Notes: generated by a model not told the origin, from the sequence alone. A DNA stretch of 64,000 bases from Streptomyces zhihengii (GCF_016919245.1 NZ_JAFEJA010000001.1:5047501-5111500), one strand, 5' to 3'; positions 28,801 to 37,742 are shown, numbered from the stretch's first letter. Translations and numbers: made by a program.

Positions 28801-30813
28801 GCCGGCTACGACCACAAGGGCATGGGCATCACCGCCCGCGGCGCGTGGGAATCCGTGAAGCGGCACTTCCGCGAGCTGGGCCACGACACCCAGACCGAGG
28901 ACTTCACGGTCGTCGGCGTCGGCGACATGTCCGGCGACGTGTTCGGCAACGGCATGCTGCTCAGCGAGCACATCCGGCTGGTGGCGGCCTTCGACCACCG
29001 GCACATCTTCGTCGACCCCGCCCCCGAGGCGGCGGCCTCCTACGCCGAGCGCCGGCGCCTGTTCGAGCTGCCGCGCTCCTCGTGGGCCGACTACGACACC
29101 GGCCTGATCTCGCAGGGCGGCGGCGTCTTCCCGCGCAGCGCCAAGTCGATCCCGGTCAGCTCCGCGATGCGCACGGCCCTCGGCATCGAGCCGGGCATCG
29201 CCAAGATGACCCCGGCCGAGCTGATGCAGACCATCCTCGAGGCGCCGGTCGACCTGCTGTGGAACGGCGGCATCGGCACCTATGTGAAGTCGGCCGCCGA
29301 GACCCACGCCGACGTCGGCGACAAGGCGAACGACGCCATCCGCGTCAACGGCGAGGACCTGCGGGTCCGTGTCGTCGGCGAGGGCGGCAACCTGGGCTGC
29401 ACCCAGCTCGGGCGCATCGAGTTCGACCGCACGGGCGGGAAGATCAACACCGACGCGATCGACAACAGCGCCGGTGTGGACACCTCCGACCACGAGGTCA
29501 ACATCAAGATCCTGCTCAACGGGCTGGTCGCCGAGGGCGACATGACCGTCAAGCAGCGCAACAAGCTGCTGGCGCAGATGACCGACGAGGTCGGCTCGCT
29601 GGTGCTGCGCAACAACTACGCGCAGAACACCGCCCTCGCCAACGCCGTCGCGCAGTCGCCCTCCCTGCTCCACGCCCACCAGCGCTTCATGCGGCGGCTG
29701 GAGCGGGACGGATTCCTGGACCGGGGCCTGGAGTTCCTGCCCAGCGACCGGCAGATCCGCGAACTGCTGAGCGGCGGGCGCGGGCTGAGCCAGCCGGAGC
29801 TGGCCGTTCTGCTGGCCTACACCAAGATCACGGTGGCCCAGAACCTGATCGGCACGGACCTGCCGGACGACCCGTACCTGCGCCGGCTGCTGCACGCCTA
29901 CTTCCCGAAGCCGCTGCGGGAGAAGTTCGCCGAGGCGATCGACGGGCACGCGCTGCGCCGGGAGATCGTGACGACCGTCCTGGTCAACGACACCGTGAAC
30001 ACCGGTGGTTCGACCTTCCTGCACCGGCTGCGGGAGGAGACCGGCGCCTCGCTGGAGGAGATCGTGCGGGCGCAGACCGCGGCGCGCGAGATCTTCGGTC
30101 TGAGCGCGGTCTGGGACGCCGTCGAGGACCTGGACAACAAGGTCGACGCGGGCGTCCAGACCCGGGTGCGGCTGCACTCGCGCCGGCTCGTCGAGCGCGG
30201 CACCCGCTGGCTGCTCGGCAACCGGCCGCAGCCGCTGGAACTGGCCGGGACGATCGAGTTCTTCGCGGAGCGCGTGGAGCAGGTCTGGGCCTCGCTGCCG
30301 AAGATGCTGCGCGGCGCGGACCTGGAGTGGTACCAGGGCATCGTGGACGAGCTCACGTCGGCCGGTGTGTCGGAGGACCTGGCGCTGCGGGTCGCGGGCT
30401 TCTCGTCCGCCTTCCCGACGCTCGACATCGTGGCGATCGCGGACCGCACGGGCCAGGAGCCGCTGGCGGTGGCCGAGGTCTACTACGACCTGGCCGACCG
30501 GCTGTCCATCACCCAGCTCATGGACCGCATCATCGAGCTGCCGCGGGCCGACCGCTGGCAGTCGATGGCCCGCGCCTCCATCCGCGAGGACCTGTACGCG
30601 GCCCATGCCGCGCTGACGGCGGACGTGCTGTCGGTCGGCAACGGCTCGTCCACGCCGGAGGAGCGCTTCAAGGACTGGGAGCAGAAGAACGCGGCGCTGC
30701 TGGGACGGGCGCGGACCACCCTGGACGAGATCCACGGGTCGGACACGTTCGACCTGGCGAACCTGTCGGTGGCGATGCGGACGATGCGCCAGCTCCTGCG
30801 GGCGCACAGCTGA
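25879..30813 (+). CDS. gdh: NAD-specific glutamate dehydrogenase, 180-kDa class
   Basis: A 1644-residue cytoplasmic enzyme catalysing oxidative deamination of glutamate to 2-oxoglutarate with NAD. This class was first characterised in Streptomyces clavuligerus. ACT-like N-terminal modules carry MPFLVDSV and FLGYREYELTEND. The catalytic region around 820-1000 has KVARGGLRWSDR, VPVGAKGGFVAKQ with the catalytic Lys, and DITDNMVAGEV. The NAD-binding part contains GVGDMSGDVFGNGMLLS (about 1013-1029) and VVGEGGNLGCTQLGR. The long C-terminal tail is helical. The gene is complete and monocistronic, with a strong terminator. In most Streptomyces it supports amino-acid catabolism. Confidence 0.96.
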   Translation: MQTKLDEAKAELLARAARVAENSPLGGNLPTGAEQGKRPDRDLLLTYLQRYYLHTAPEDLTDRDPVDVFGAALSHYRLAENRPQGTANVRVHTPTVEENGWTCSHSVVEVVTDDMPFLVDSVTNELSRQSRGIHVVIHPQVVVRRDVTGRLIEVLPEGTGLKKLPHDALVESWIHVEIDRETDRADLKQITADLLRVLSDVREAVEDWEKMRDSALRIADGLADEPTAEDLSAQEVEEARELLRWLAADHFTFLGYREYELTENDALAAVAGTGLGILRSDPQHSTDEDHPVSPSFSRLPADARAKAREHKLLVLTKANSRATVHRPSYLDYIGVKKFDAEGNVIGERRFLGLFSSAAYTESVRRVPVIRRKVAEVLQGAGFSPNSHDGRDLLQILETYPRDELFQTPADQLRSIVTSVLYLQERRRLRLYLRQDEYGRYYSALIYLPRDRYTTGVRLRMIDILKEELGGTSVDFTAWNTESILSRLHFVVRVPAGTELPDLTDADADRVEARLVEAARSWADGFGEALNAEFGEERAAELLRRYQHAFTEGYKADHSPRSAVADLVRLEQLTHSDKEFQLSLYEPVGAAPGERRFKIYRTGEQVSLSAVLPVLQRLGCEVVDERPYELRCEDSTHAWIYDFGLRMPLAGGNGDYLADDARERFQDAFAAVWTGQAENDGFNALVLGAGLDWREAMVLRAYAKYLRQAGSTFSQDYMEDTLRNNVHTTRLLVSLFEARMSPDRQRAGTELTDGLLEELDGALDQVASLDEDRILRSFLTVIKATLRTNFFQTTKDGGRHGYVSMKFDPQAIPDLPAPRPAFEIWVYSPRVEGVHLRFGKVARGGLRWSDRREDFRTEILGLVKAQMVKNTVIVPVGAKGGFVAKQLPDPSVDRDAWMAEGIACYRTFISALLDITDNMVAGEVVPPERVVRHDEDDTYLVVAADKGTASFSDIANEVAVAYDFWLGDAFASGGSAGYDHKGMGITARGAWESVKRHFRELGHDTQTEDFTVVGVGDMSGDVFGNGMLLSEHIRLVAAFDHRHIFVDPAPEAAASYAERRRLFELPRSSWADYDTGLISQGGGVFPRSAKSIPVSSAMRTALGIEPGIAKMTPAELMQTILEAPVDLLWNGGIGTYVKSAAETHADVGDKANDAIRVNGEDLRVRVVGEGGNLGCTQLGRIEFDRTGGKINTDAIDNSAGVDTSDHEVNIKILLNGLVAEGDMTVKQRNKLLAQMTDEVGSLVLRNNYAQNTALANAVAQSPSLLHAHQRFMRRLERDGFLDRGLEFLPSDRQIRELLSGGRGLSQPELAVLLAYTKITVAQNLIGTDLPDDPYLRRLLHAYFPKPLREKFAEAIDGHALRREIVTTVLVNDTVNTGGSTFLHRLREETGASLEEIVRAQTAAREIFGLSAVWDAVEDLDNKVDAGVQTRVRLHSRRLVERGTRWLLGNRPQPLELAGTIEFFAERVEQVWASLPKMLRGADLEWYQGIVDELTSAGVSEDLALRVAGFSSAFPTLDIVAIADRTGQEPLAVAEVYYDLADRLSITQLMDRIIELPRADRWQSMARASIREDLYAAHAALTADVLSVGNGSSTPEERFKDWEQKNAALLGRARTTLDEIHGSDTFDLANLSVAMRTMRQLLRAHS

Positions 30814-30826
30814 TCCGGTGACACCG

Positions 30827-30857
30827 GGGCGGGGCGGGGATCCTCCCCGCCCCGCCC
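30827..30857 (+). terminator. gdh terminator
   Basis: A perfect 14-bp stem (30827-30840 with 30844-30857) around a TCC loop, 14 bases after the gdh stop codon. The convergent kinase gene ends at 30894, so it may serve both strands. Confidence 0.85.
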
Positions 30858-30893
30858 TTCGTCGTCTCCGCCCGGCCGCCGCCGCGCGGGCGG

Positions 30894-31838
30894 TCAGGGG
30901 CGCAGGCGCAGCCAGGGGAAGGTGCGGGGGTCGGTGGCGCGGGCCAGGGCGGTGATCGCGGAGGCCAGCGGCCGGGGCAGCCAGTCGCGGGCCGGGGCCG
31001 CGGCGGCGAGGGCGTCGCAGAGGGACGCCGTCTCCGCCGCCGTCGGGCGGTCGGCGGGCCGCGGGGCGAGCGTCGCCGCGATCAGCTCCCGCAGCGGGGC
31101 GGGGTGGGCGCCGAGGTCCGGCGGGTCGTGCTCGGTGCCCGCGATCCGGGTGGCCACGACCAGACCGCCGCCCTCGCCGTAGGGGTGGCGCCCCGTGACG
31201 GCCTCGGCGGCGACCAGGCCCAGGGTGAACACGTCCGAGGCGGAGGTCAGGTCGCGGCCGAGGGCGTGCTCGGGCGACATGTACCGGGGGGTGCCCACCA
31301 TCCGCCCCACCGTGGTCAGGGCGGAGGTGTTGCCGGTGTCACGGGCGATCCCGAGGTCCATCAGCCAGGGCCCCTCGGCGGCCAGCAGCACATTGGCCGG
31401 TTTCACATCCCGGTGGACCAGCCCCGCCGTGTGCACCGCGGCCAGCGCGTGGGCCGCGCCCGCCGTCAGGCGCAGCGCCGCGCCCACCGGCAGCGGCCCG
31501 AACTCCCGCAGCGCCTCGTCGAGCGGCACCCCCGGTACGTAACGGGTGGCCAGCCAGGGCAGTTCGGCCTCCGCGTCATGGTCGACGACCGGGACGAGAT
31601 GGGGCCCCTGGACGGAGCGGGCCACCTGGACCTCGCGGGCGAAGCGGCGGCGGAACCGCTCGTTCTGCGCATGCTCGCGCCGGATCAGCTTCAGGGCGAC
31701 GGGCCGCCGCCCGTCCCGCTCCCGGGTGAGGAAGACGGTCCCCATGCCGCCCTCGCCGATCCTGGCCCGCAGCGTGTATCCCGCGACCTCGCGCGGATCG
31801 TCCTCGCGCAGCGGCTGTGGCCCCCGTGTCCCGCTCAT
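30894..31838 (-). CDS. Soluble serine/threonine protein kinase
   Basis: A 314-residue Hanks-type kinase without a membrane segment. Present are the glycine loop GEGGMGTVF (29-37), ATP-anchoring Lys50 in VALKL, catalytic loop HRDVKPANVLL (Asp144), a DLG instead of DFG magnesium motif at 161-163, and SPEH as the P+1/APE equivalent. The domain fills nearly the whole protein, so the sensor must be another polypeptide or a small C-terminal tail (about 280-314). It lies beside the glycopolymer exporter genes but has its own start 55 bases from the TagH gene end, in the same direction. Confidence 0.92.
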   Translation of the reverse strand: MSGTRGPQPLREDDPREVAGYTLRARIGEGGMGTVFLTRERDGRRPVALKLIRREHAQNERFRRRFAREVQVARSVQGPHLVPVVDHDAEAELPWLATRYVPGVPLDEALREFGPLPVGAALRLTAGAAHALAAVHTAGLVHRDVKPANVLLAAEGPWLMDLGIARDTGNTSALTTVGRMVGTPRYMSPEHALGRDLTSASDVFTLGLVAAEAVTGRHPYGEGGGLVVATRIAGTEHDPPDLGAHPAPLRELIAATLAPRPADRPTAAETASLCDALAAAAPARDWLPRPLASAITALARATDPRTFPWLRLRP

Positions 31839-31892
31839 TGACTCCCCCTCGGTCGACGGCAGCAGGGGAGCCTACCCGGATCGGCCGCCGGA

Positions 31893-32678
31893 TCAGCGCC
31901 GCCCGGCCGGTGGGCCGGTGAACTCCTCGTACGCCGCCACCACCTCCCTCGCGGGCCCGTCCATCCGCAGCCGCCCCGCCTCCAGCCAGATCGCCCGGTC
32001 GCAGGTCTCGGTGACGGCCGAGTTGCTGTGGCTGACCAGGAAGACCGTGCCGGCCAGCGCCCGGAGTTCGTCGATGCGCTCCCGGCTGCGGCGGCGGAAG
32101 CGGGCGTCGCCGGTGGACAGCGCCTCGTCGACGAGCAGCACGTCGTGGTCCTTGGCGGCGGCGATCGAGAAGCGCAGCCGGGCGCCCATGCCGGAGGAGT
32201 AGGTGCGCATGGGCAGCGAGATGAAGTCGCCCTTCTCGTTGATGCCGGAGAACTCGACGATGCCGTCGTAGCGTTCGCGGACCTGCTGCCGGCTCATGCC
32301 CATCGCGAGAGAGCCGAGCACCACGTTCCGTTCGCCGGTGAGGTCCGACATCAGCGCGGCGTCGACACCGAGCAGCGAGGGCCGGCCGTGCGTCCAGACC
32401 GTGCCCCGGGCGGTCGGCAGCAGACCGGCGATCGCCTTGAGCAGCGTCGACTTGCCGGAGCCGTTGGATCCGATCAGCCCGATCGACTCCCCCCGGTAGG
32501 CGGCGAAACTGACGCCCTTGACGGCGTGCACCTCGCGTACGCCGGGCGCGGCACGGCGGGAGACGATCCGGCTGAGCGCCGAGGTGGCGCTGCCGCGCCC
32601 GGTGCGCCCGCCGTTGACCCGGTAGGTGATGTGGACGCCGTCGACGACGACGGTCGGGACCCGCTCGGTGTCAGCCAC
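31893..32678 (-). CDS. Polysaccharide/teichoic-acid ABC exporter ATPase (TagH/Wzt type)
   Basis: A 261-residue ATPase with Walker A GSNGSGKST (70-78), signature SSGMG (161-165) in place of LSGGQ, and Walker B VLLVDEAL (180-187). The SSGM signature and the STGDARF D-loop are typical of O-antigen and teichoic acid exporters. It lacks the C-terminal carbohydrate-binding domain found in long Wzt proteins. The GTG start overlaps the permease stop by eight bases. With the permease it should flip an undecaprenyl-linked glycopolymer across the membrane. Confidence 0.92.
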   Translation of the reverse strand: MADTERVPTVVVDGVHITYRVNGGRTGRGSATSALSRIVSRRAAPGVREVHAVKGVSFAAYRGESIGLIGSNGSGKSTLLKAIAGLLPTARGTVWTHGRPSLLGVDAALMSDLTGERNVVLGSLAMGMSRQQVRERYDGIVEFSGINEKGDFISLPMRTYSSGMGARLRFSIAAAKDHDVLLVDEALSTGDARFRRRSRERIDELRALAGTVFLVSHSNSAVTETCDRAIWLEAGRLRMDGPAREVVAAYEEFTGPPAGRR

Positions 32679-33690
32679 GGCCGTACCTCTCCTCCGCCTT
32701 CCAGAACCAGACGAACCCGGCGGCCGCGCACCCCACGGCCCACAGCGCCGCGGCGGCCCAGACGTGCGGGGGCAGCCGGTCGGCGGTGAACGACCCGATG
32801 AACGCGAAGCGCGTCAGATCGATGTAGAGCGCGGCCGGGTTGTAGCGGATGAGGGCCGCCACGGCCCCGGGCACCCGCCCGTCGGCGAGCACCGTGTCGA
32901 TCGACCACATGACCCCCGAGGCGTACATCCAGGTCCGCAGCAGGAACGGCATGAGCTGCGCGATGTCCGGGATGGCGGCGGCGATCCGGGCCATGGCGAG
33001 GGCGACGCCGGTGACGAAGAGCGCCTGGAGCGCCAGCGCGGGGACGGCCAGCAGCCAGGAGGCGCGCGGGAACTCGCCGAAGCAGCACAGGATCACCGCC
33101 AGCGCGCCCAGCGAGAACAGCAGCTGCTGCACCTGCTGGAGGGCGAGCGCGAGGGGCAGCGAGGCGCGCGGGAAGTGCAGCGCGCGCACCAGGCCGAGGT
33201 TGCCCGAGACGGCACGGGTCCCTGCCATCACCGAGTTCGCGGTGAAGGTCCAGATGAAGACGCCGGTGACCAGGAAGGGGACGAAGTCGGGCACGTCGTC
33301 GCCGGTGCCGAGCAGGACGCCGAAGATCAGGTAGTAGACGGCCGCGTTGAGCAGCGGTGTCGCCAGTTGCCAGACCTGGCCGAGGCGGGCCTGGCTGTAC
33401 TGCGCGGTGAGCCGGGCCGTCGCGAACGCGGCGATGAAGTGACGCCGCGACCAGAGGCTGCCGATGTACACCCCGAGGGAGGGGCGGGCGCCGCTCACGC
33501 CGAGCACGTGCCGGGCCGCGAGCGCCGCGAGGTCCACCGGCGGCGCGGGCTCCGCAGCGGGTGACGGCGACGGAGGCGGCGCGGACTCGGCAGGGGGCGG
33601 CGGCGGTGCGGGCTTGCCCGGCGGTGACGGCGGGGGTGGAGCGGCCTGAGGGCGTCCGGGGGCCGCGGGGGCGGTGGGGGCTGTGGTCAC
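32671..33690 (-). CDS. Polysaccharide/teichoic-acid ABC exporter permease (TagG/Wzm type)
   Basis: An ABC-2 permease of 339 residues from GTG at 33690. The frame opens further to 33819, but that extension would run across the operator candidate at 33821, and the shorter form already has an 85-residue Pro/Ala-rich cytoplasmic N-terminus. Six membrane segments fit the Wzm/TagG fold, with GQVWQLATPLLNAAVYYLIFG (about 130-150) and the FPRASLPLALALQQ loop. It is co-transcribed with the ATPase gene and divergent from a TetR regulator. Start uncertain. Confidence 0.87.
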   Translation of the reverse strand: MTTAPTAPAAPGRPQAAPPPPSPPGKPAPPPPPAESAPPPSPSPAAEPAPPVDLAALAARHVLGVSGARPSLGVYIGSLWSRRHFIAAFATARLTAQYSQARLGQVWQLATPLLNAAVYYLIFGVLLGTGDDVPDFVPFLVTGVFIWTFTANSVMAGTRAVSGNLGLVRALHFPRASLPLALALQQVQQLLFSLGALAVILCCFGEFPRASWLLAVPALALQALFVTGVALAMARIAAAIPDIAQLMPFLLRTWMYASGVMWSIDTVLADGRVPGAVAALIRYNPAALYIDLTRFAFIGSFTADRLPPHVWAAAALWAVGCAAAGFVWFWKAEERYGRG

Positions 33691-33820
33691 GCGAGGTCGC
33701 TTTCGGTGGCGGTGGTCAGGGCCTGAAGCGGTGACGGTGCGGCCGGTGACGCGGTGCCGGGGCGGCTCCGGACGGACGGGAGCCGTGCCCGGGCGACGCG
33801 GGGCGGCGGTGGTCTCCACG

Positions 33821-33889
33821 ACGGAACGGGACCGTTTCGTCGCTACGGTGACACTAGGACGCTCGCACGTCGGGACGCAACCGTTTCGT
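33821..33889. promoter_or_regulatory. Two operator-like palindromes in the TetR / ABC exporter divergent promoter
   Basis: At 33821-33840, ACGGAACGG and CCGTTTCGT are inverted arms with one mismatch and a GA spacer. At 33875-33889, ACGCAAC-C-GTTTCGT is a second, tighter inverted repeat. Both share the half-site ACCGTTTCGTCG, repeated 49 bases apart. The geometry suits binding by the divergent TetR regulator, which may control itself and the exporter. Confidence 0.55.
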
Positions 33890-33911
33890 CGTCGCGGGTA
33901 TGCTTCCGGGC

Positions 33912-34517
33912 ATGGCCGAGACCCCGGGAACCACCCGCCGAGCCCCCGCCGGAGCCGCCGTGCTCCGGGAGGACGTCACCGACGCGATCCGGACCGCCGT
34001 GTTCGAGGAACTCGCCGCCGTCGGCTTCGCCCGGATGTCGATCGAGGGCATCGCCCGCCGGGCCGGCGTCGGCAAGACGGCCGTCTACCGGCGCTGGAAG
34101 TCCAAGCTCGCCCTGGTGCTCGACCTGGTGACGGCGGTCGCCGTGCAGGGGCTGCCCGCGCCCGCGACCGGGTCGCTCCACGGGGACGTGCGCGCGCTGC
34201 TGGAGGTCGCGGCGCACGCGCTGCGCCACCCCGTGGCCTCGCAGGTCATCCCGGACCTGCTGGTGGAGGCCGCGCGCAGCCCCGAGATCGCCGACGCCGT
34301 CAAGGCCGCCCTGCTCGACGGCCGGCAGGGCGTGGCCGCCGTCGTCGTGCGCGAGGCGGTGGCCCGCGGCGAACTGCCCGAGGGCGCCGACCCGGACCGT
34401 GCCCTGGACCTCATCGTGGGACCGCTGTACTGGCGGCTGGTGGTGGTACGCGGCGACCTGCCGAAGGGCTACCTGGACGGCCTGGCGGCCTCGGCGGTGG
34501 CCGCGCTCAAGGCCTGA
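33912..34517 (+). CDS. TetR/AcrR-family transcriptional regulator
   Basis: A 201-residue regulator from the ATG at 33912 (another ATG lies four codons upstream). The helix-turn-helix spans about 41-62 (MSIEGIARRAGVGKTAVYRRWKSK). The C-terminal ligand domain has the TetR_C-type ending with DLIVGPLYWRLVV. Two palindromic sites sit just upstream, in the promoter shared with the TagGH-like exporter, so local repression is likely. The ligand is unknown. Confidence 0.9.
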   Translation: MAETPGTTRRAPAGAAVLREDVTDAIRTAVFEELAAVGFARMSIEGIARRAGVGKTAVYRRWKSKLALVLDLVTAVAVQGLPAPATGSLHGDVRALLEVAAHALRHPVASQVIPDLLVEAARSPEIADAVKAALLDGRQGVAAVVVREAVARGELPEGADPDRALDLIVGPLYWRLVVVRGDLPKGYLDGLAASAVAALKA

Positions 34518-34739
34518 CCGCGGCCGCCCAGGGCCCGCGGCCCCCTCCCGCCCCGGGCCTCTCCCCGCCGCCTCCCCGCCCGTCCGTGTCCGGCGGCGCA
34601 TGGGTGGCGGACCCTCGGCCGTCCGGGTGATTCGCGCGCCGCGGCCCCGCCGGGAATCGCGGTGAAGTCCCCCTGGAGACCGTCCGGTGTGATGGTCGGT
34701 CCGCCTGATCCGCGGCGTCCGTTGCTACGTTCGGCCGCC

Positions 34740-36005
34740 ATGGACCAGCGGACCGGGACGGCATCGGCGGTGGAGACGGGGACGTCCGGCGTGCGCCGGG
34801 CGAGAGCCGTCGTCCTCGCCGCCGCGGTGGCCGCCCTCGTCGCCAAGACCGTCATCGCGGCGGTGACCCGGGGACCGGCCGACGTCCGGATCTTCGACGC
34901 CTTCGCCGCCGCGATCGCCCGGGTCGGCCCGCTGCGGATCTACGAGCACCCGATGCCGCAGCAGCCGGTCTACAACCATCCGCCGCTCACCGGCTGGATG
35001 CTGCTGGGCTTCGACGAACTCCGGCAGCTCGGCATCCCCTTCGGCAGCCTGATCCGCGCCCCCGCCACGCTCGCCGACCTCGTCTCCGCGCTGCTGGTGC
35101 TGGAGATCCTGCGCCGCCGCAGGAGCCTCGGGTCCGCCACCGCCTGCGCGGTGGGATGCGCCCTCAGCCCGGTGCTCCTCGCGACCTCCGGGCACCACGG
35201 CAACACCGACTCCGTCGCCGTGATGTTCGCCGTGCTCGCCGCGTACCTCCTCGCCGACCGGCGGCGTCCGCTCGCCGCCGGTGTCGCCGCCGCCGTGGCG
35301 GTCGGCGTCAAGCTGATCCCCGTCGTCGCCGTCCCCGCGCTCCTGGTGGCCGCCGCGCGCGGCGGCCGTCCCGTCCTGGTGCGCTTCGCCGCCGGGCTGA
35401 CCGCCGCGCTGGCCGTGGTGTGGGGACCGGCGGTGGCCACCGTGCCCGAAGGGCTGTGGCACAACGTCCTCGCCTACGAGGGCGGCAGCGCACGGCTCTG
35501 GGGCCTCGTCCGGTTCGCCGACTGGGCGGGCGCGTCCGACGGGTTCACCGAGGCCCTGCACGCCGACTTCCCGCTGCTGTTCGTCGGCGTCTGCGCGGCG
35601 GCCGGCGTCTGGTGCGCCTGGGTACGGCCGGCCTCGCCCGCGTACGCCGTGGCGCTCTCCACCACGCTGCTGCTCCTGCTGTCCACCGCGTCCGCCGTCC
35701 AGTACCTGGCCTGGCCGGTGGTGGGGCTCTTCCTGTTCGGCGCGGTGGGGGGCTGGCTGTACTCCGCCGTCGCCGGCGCCGCCGCGGTCGTCGTCTACGC
35801 CGGTGCCAGTGCCGTCCGCTGGGACGACTGGGCGCTGCACCTCGCCGAGGCCGCCTGGCTGCTGCTCGCCGCCGGGATCGCGACCGGGCTGCGCCGGGTC
35901 CTCGCGGAGCCGCCGCCGGGCGCGGACGGCAGACCCCCGGCCGTCGTCCCCCGGGCCGCGACGGAGTCCGCCCCGCGGTCCGCGCCCACCGCGCCCGTGC
36001 CCTGA
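34740..36005 (+). CDS. Polytopic membrane glycosyltransferase, GT87/ArnT-like
   Basis: A 421-residue membrane protein with about ten hydrophobic segments. An early extracytoplasmic loop carries DVRIFDAFAAAIARVGPLRIYEHP and QPVYNHPPLTGWML, resembling GT-C polyprenyl-phosphate-sugar transferases (GT87-like). A GHHGNTDSVAVMFAVLAAYLLA stretch near 170-190 fits that fold, where acidic residues in the first loop are catalytic. The tail is Pro/Ala-rich. It starts 222 bases after the TetR gene, precedes the GT2-methyltransferase fusion and probably decorates an exported glycan; the sugar is unknown. Confidence 0.8.
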   Translation: MDQRTGTASAVETGTSGVRRARAVVLAAAVAALVAKTVIAAVTRGPADVRIFDAFAAAIARVGPLRIYEHPMPQQPVYNHPPLTGWMLLGFDELRQLGIPFGSLIRAPATLADLVSALLVLEILRRRRSLGSATACAVGCALSPVLLATSGHHGNTDSVAVMFAVLAAYLLADRRRPLAAGVAAAVAVGVKLIPVVAVPALLVAAARGGRPVLVRFAAGLTAALAVVWGPAVATVPEGLWHNVLAYEGGSARLWGLVRFADWAGASDGFTEALHADFPLLFVGVCAAAGVWCAWVRPASPAYAVALSTTLLLLLSTASAVQYLAWPVVGLFLFGAVGGWLYSAVAGAAAVVVYAGASAVRWDDWALHLAEAAWLLLAAGIATGLRRVLAEPPPGADGRPPAVVPRAATESAPRSAPTAPVP

Positions 36006-36167
36006 CGTCCGGCTCCCCGCCCCGGGACGGCCGCCGCACCGCACCCCCGTCCCGCCCCCGCCGCGTCCGGCGCCGTCCCCCAGCACCGCGTCACCGCACC
36101 GCCTCGCGCCCACCGCACCGACCCGAACCGCACCCGTCCCCGACGAGGGAGAGTGGAGAACCCCGTG

Positions 36168-37742
36168 ATGGAGAGCCACGCCGACAGCCCGCCCCGGGGC
36201 CGGCCCGCCCTGCCCGCCCAGGGGGCGGGGCCGCGCATCGGCATCCTCGTCGTGGCCTACAACGCCGAGGCCACCCTGGAGAGGACGCTCGACCGCATCC
36301 CGAAGGACTTCCGCTCCCGGATCGCGGAGATCCTCATCCTCGACGACGCCAGCAGCGACGGGACGTTCACGGCCGGCTGCCGGTGGTCGCAGCTGGAGGG
36401 CATGCCGCCCACCGTCGTCATGCGCCACACCAAGAACCTCGGCTACGGCGGCAACCAGAAGGCGGGGTACGCCCTGGCCGCCGAGCGCGGCCTCGACATC
36501 GTCGTGCTCCTCCACGGCGACGGCCAGTACGCCCCCGAGCTGCTGCCCGAGATGGTCGCCCCCATCGAACGCGGCGAGTGCGAGGCGGTCTTCGGCTCCC
36601 GGATGAAGGATCCCGGCGGGGCGCTGGGGGGCGGCATGCCGCTCTACAAATGGCTCGGCAACCGCGTGCTCACCCGGATCGAGAACGGCCTGCTCGGCTC
36701 CTCGCTCAGCGAGTTCCACTCCGGCTACCGGGCCTACAGCGTCGCCGCCCTGCGCCGGCTGCCGATCGACCGCAACACCGACGCCTTCGACTTCGACACC
36801 CAGATCATCGTCCAGCTCCTCGACGCGGGCATGCGGATCCGGGAGATCCCCGTCCCGACCTACTACGGCGACGAGATCTGCTACGTCAACGGCCTGCGCT
36901 ACGCCAAGGACGTGGTCAAGGACGTGCTGGAGTACCGGCTGGCGCTCAAGGGCTTCGGCACCTGCCCGTGGATCCCCAAGCCGGCCGAGTACGCCTTCAA
37001 GGAGGGCGACGGCTCCTCGCACGCGGCCGTGCTGCGCGTCATGCGCACGATGCCGCCCGGGCGGGTGCTCGACGTCGGCTGCTCCGGCGGGGAGTTCGCG
37101 GCCCGGCTGGAGGAACTCGGGCACACCGTCACCGGGCTGGACTTCATCGAGGTCCCCGGTGTGCGGGAGCGGTGCAGCCGGTTCGTCCTCGCCGACCTGG
37201 AGCAGGGCCTGCCGGCGGAGATCGGCGAGGAGTACGACTACGTGGTGGCCGCCGACGTCATCGAGCACCTCTCGCGGCCCGAGGAGGTGCTGCGCGGACT
37301 GCGGGACGTGCTCGTCCCCGGGGGCCGGCTGCTGCTGTCCGTGCCGAACTTCAGCCACTGGTACGCGCGGCTGCGGGTCGCCGTGGGCGCCTTCGGCTAC
37401 GACCGGCGCGGCATCCTCGACGAGACCCATCTGCGCTTCTTCACCCGGGCCGGTCTGCGCCGCACGATCCGCGCGTCGGGCTTCGACGAGCTGCGGCTGA
37501 CCTCGACCGGCTCGCCGTTCTGGTCGGTGCTCGGCGCGGGCCCGGTCGCCGGCGGCCTGGGCGCGGCCTCCCGGCTGCTGACCCGGGTGCGGCCGACCCT
37601 CTTCGGCTACCAGTACGTCGCGGTGCTCACCCCGCACGCGGCGCAGACCATCGTCGCGGGGGAGCACGTCGATGTCCAGGACATCCTCAACCGCCAGTAC
37701 GCCCCCGCCGAGCGAGCCGGACGCGTGGGTGCGCCGTCCTGA
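36168..37742 (+). CDS. Fused GT2 glycosyltransferase and SAM-dependent methyltransferase
   Basis: A 524-residue two-domain protein. Residues about 22-250 are a dolichyl-phosphate-mannose-synthase-like GT2 domain (GILVVAYNAE, DDASSDGT at 59-66, LLHGDGQYAPELLP near 115-128, VFGSRM). Residues about 290-480 are a class I methyltransferase with VLDVGCSGGEF near 300-310, AADVIEHL and PGGRLLLSVPNF. The ATG at 36168 has GGAG nine bases upstream; GTG at 36153 is also in frame. It could make a polyprenyl-phosphate sugar and methylate the lipid-linked product. The following EmrE-like gene starts 80 bases later. Confidence 0.88.
   Translation: MESHADSPPRGRPALPAQGAGPRIGILVVAYNAEATLERTLDRIPKDFRSRIAEILILDDASSDGTFTAGCRWSQLEGMPPTVVMRHTKNLGYGGNQKAGYALAAERGLDIVVLLHGDGQYAPELLPEMVAPIERGECEAVFGSRMKDPGGALGGGMPLYKWLGNRVLTRIENGLLGSSLSEFHSGYRAYSVAALRRLPIDRNTDAFDFDTQIIVQLLDAGMRIREIPVPTYYGDEICYVNGLRYAKDVVKDVLEYRLALKGFGTCPWIPKPAEYAFKEGDGSSHAAVLRVMRTMPPGRVLDVGCSGGEFAARLEELGHTVTGLDFIEVPGVRERCSRFVLADLEQGLPAEIGEEYDYVVAADVIEHLSRPEEVLRGLRDVLVPGGRLLLSVPNFSHWYARLRVAVGAFGYDRRGILDETHLRFFTRAGLRRTIRASGFDELRLTSTGSPFWSVLGAGPVAGGLGAASRLLTRVRPTLFGYQYVAVLTPHAAQTIVAGEHVDVQDILNRQYAPAERAGRVGAPS

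Noticed and set aside
25846..30807. Open frame of 1653 codons antisense to glutamate dehydrogenase
   Set aside because: It mirrors the codon structure of the sense gene; high third-position GC removes stops from the opposite strand. Composition is low-complexity (Gly, Arg, Leu, Val, Asp) without any domain.
33691..33819. 43-codon N-terminal extension of the TagG-like permease
   Set aside because: The extension is Arg/Pro-rich without homology features and would start inside the operator region; GTG at 33690 is preferred.
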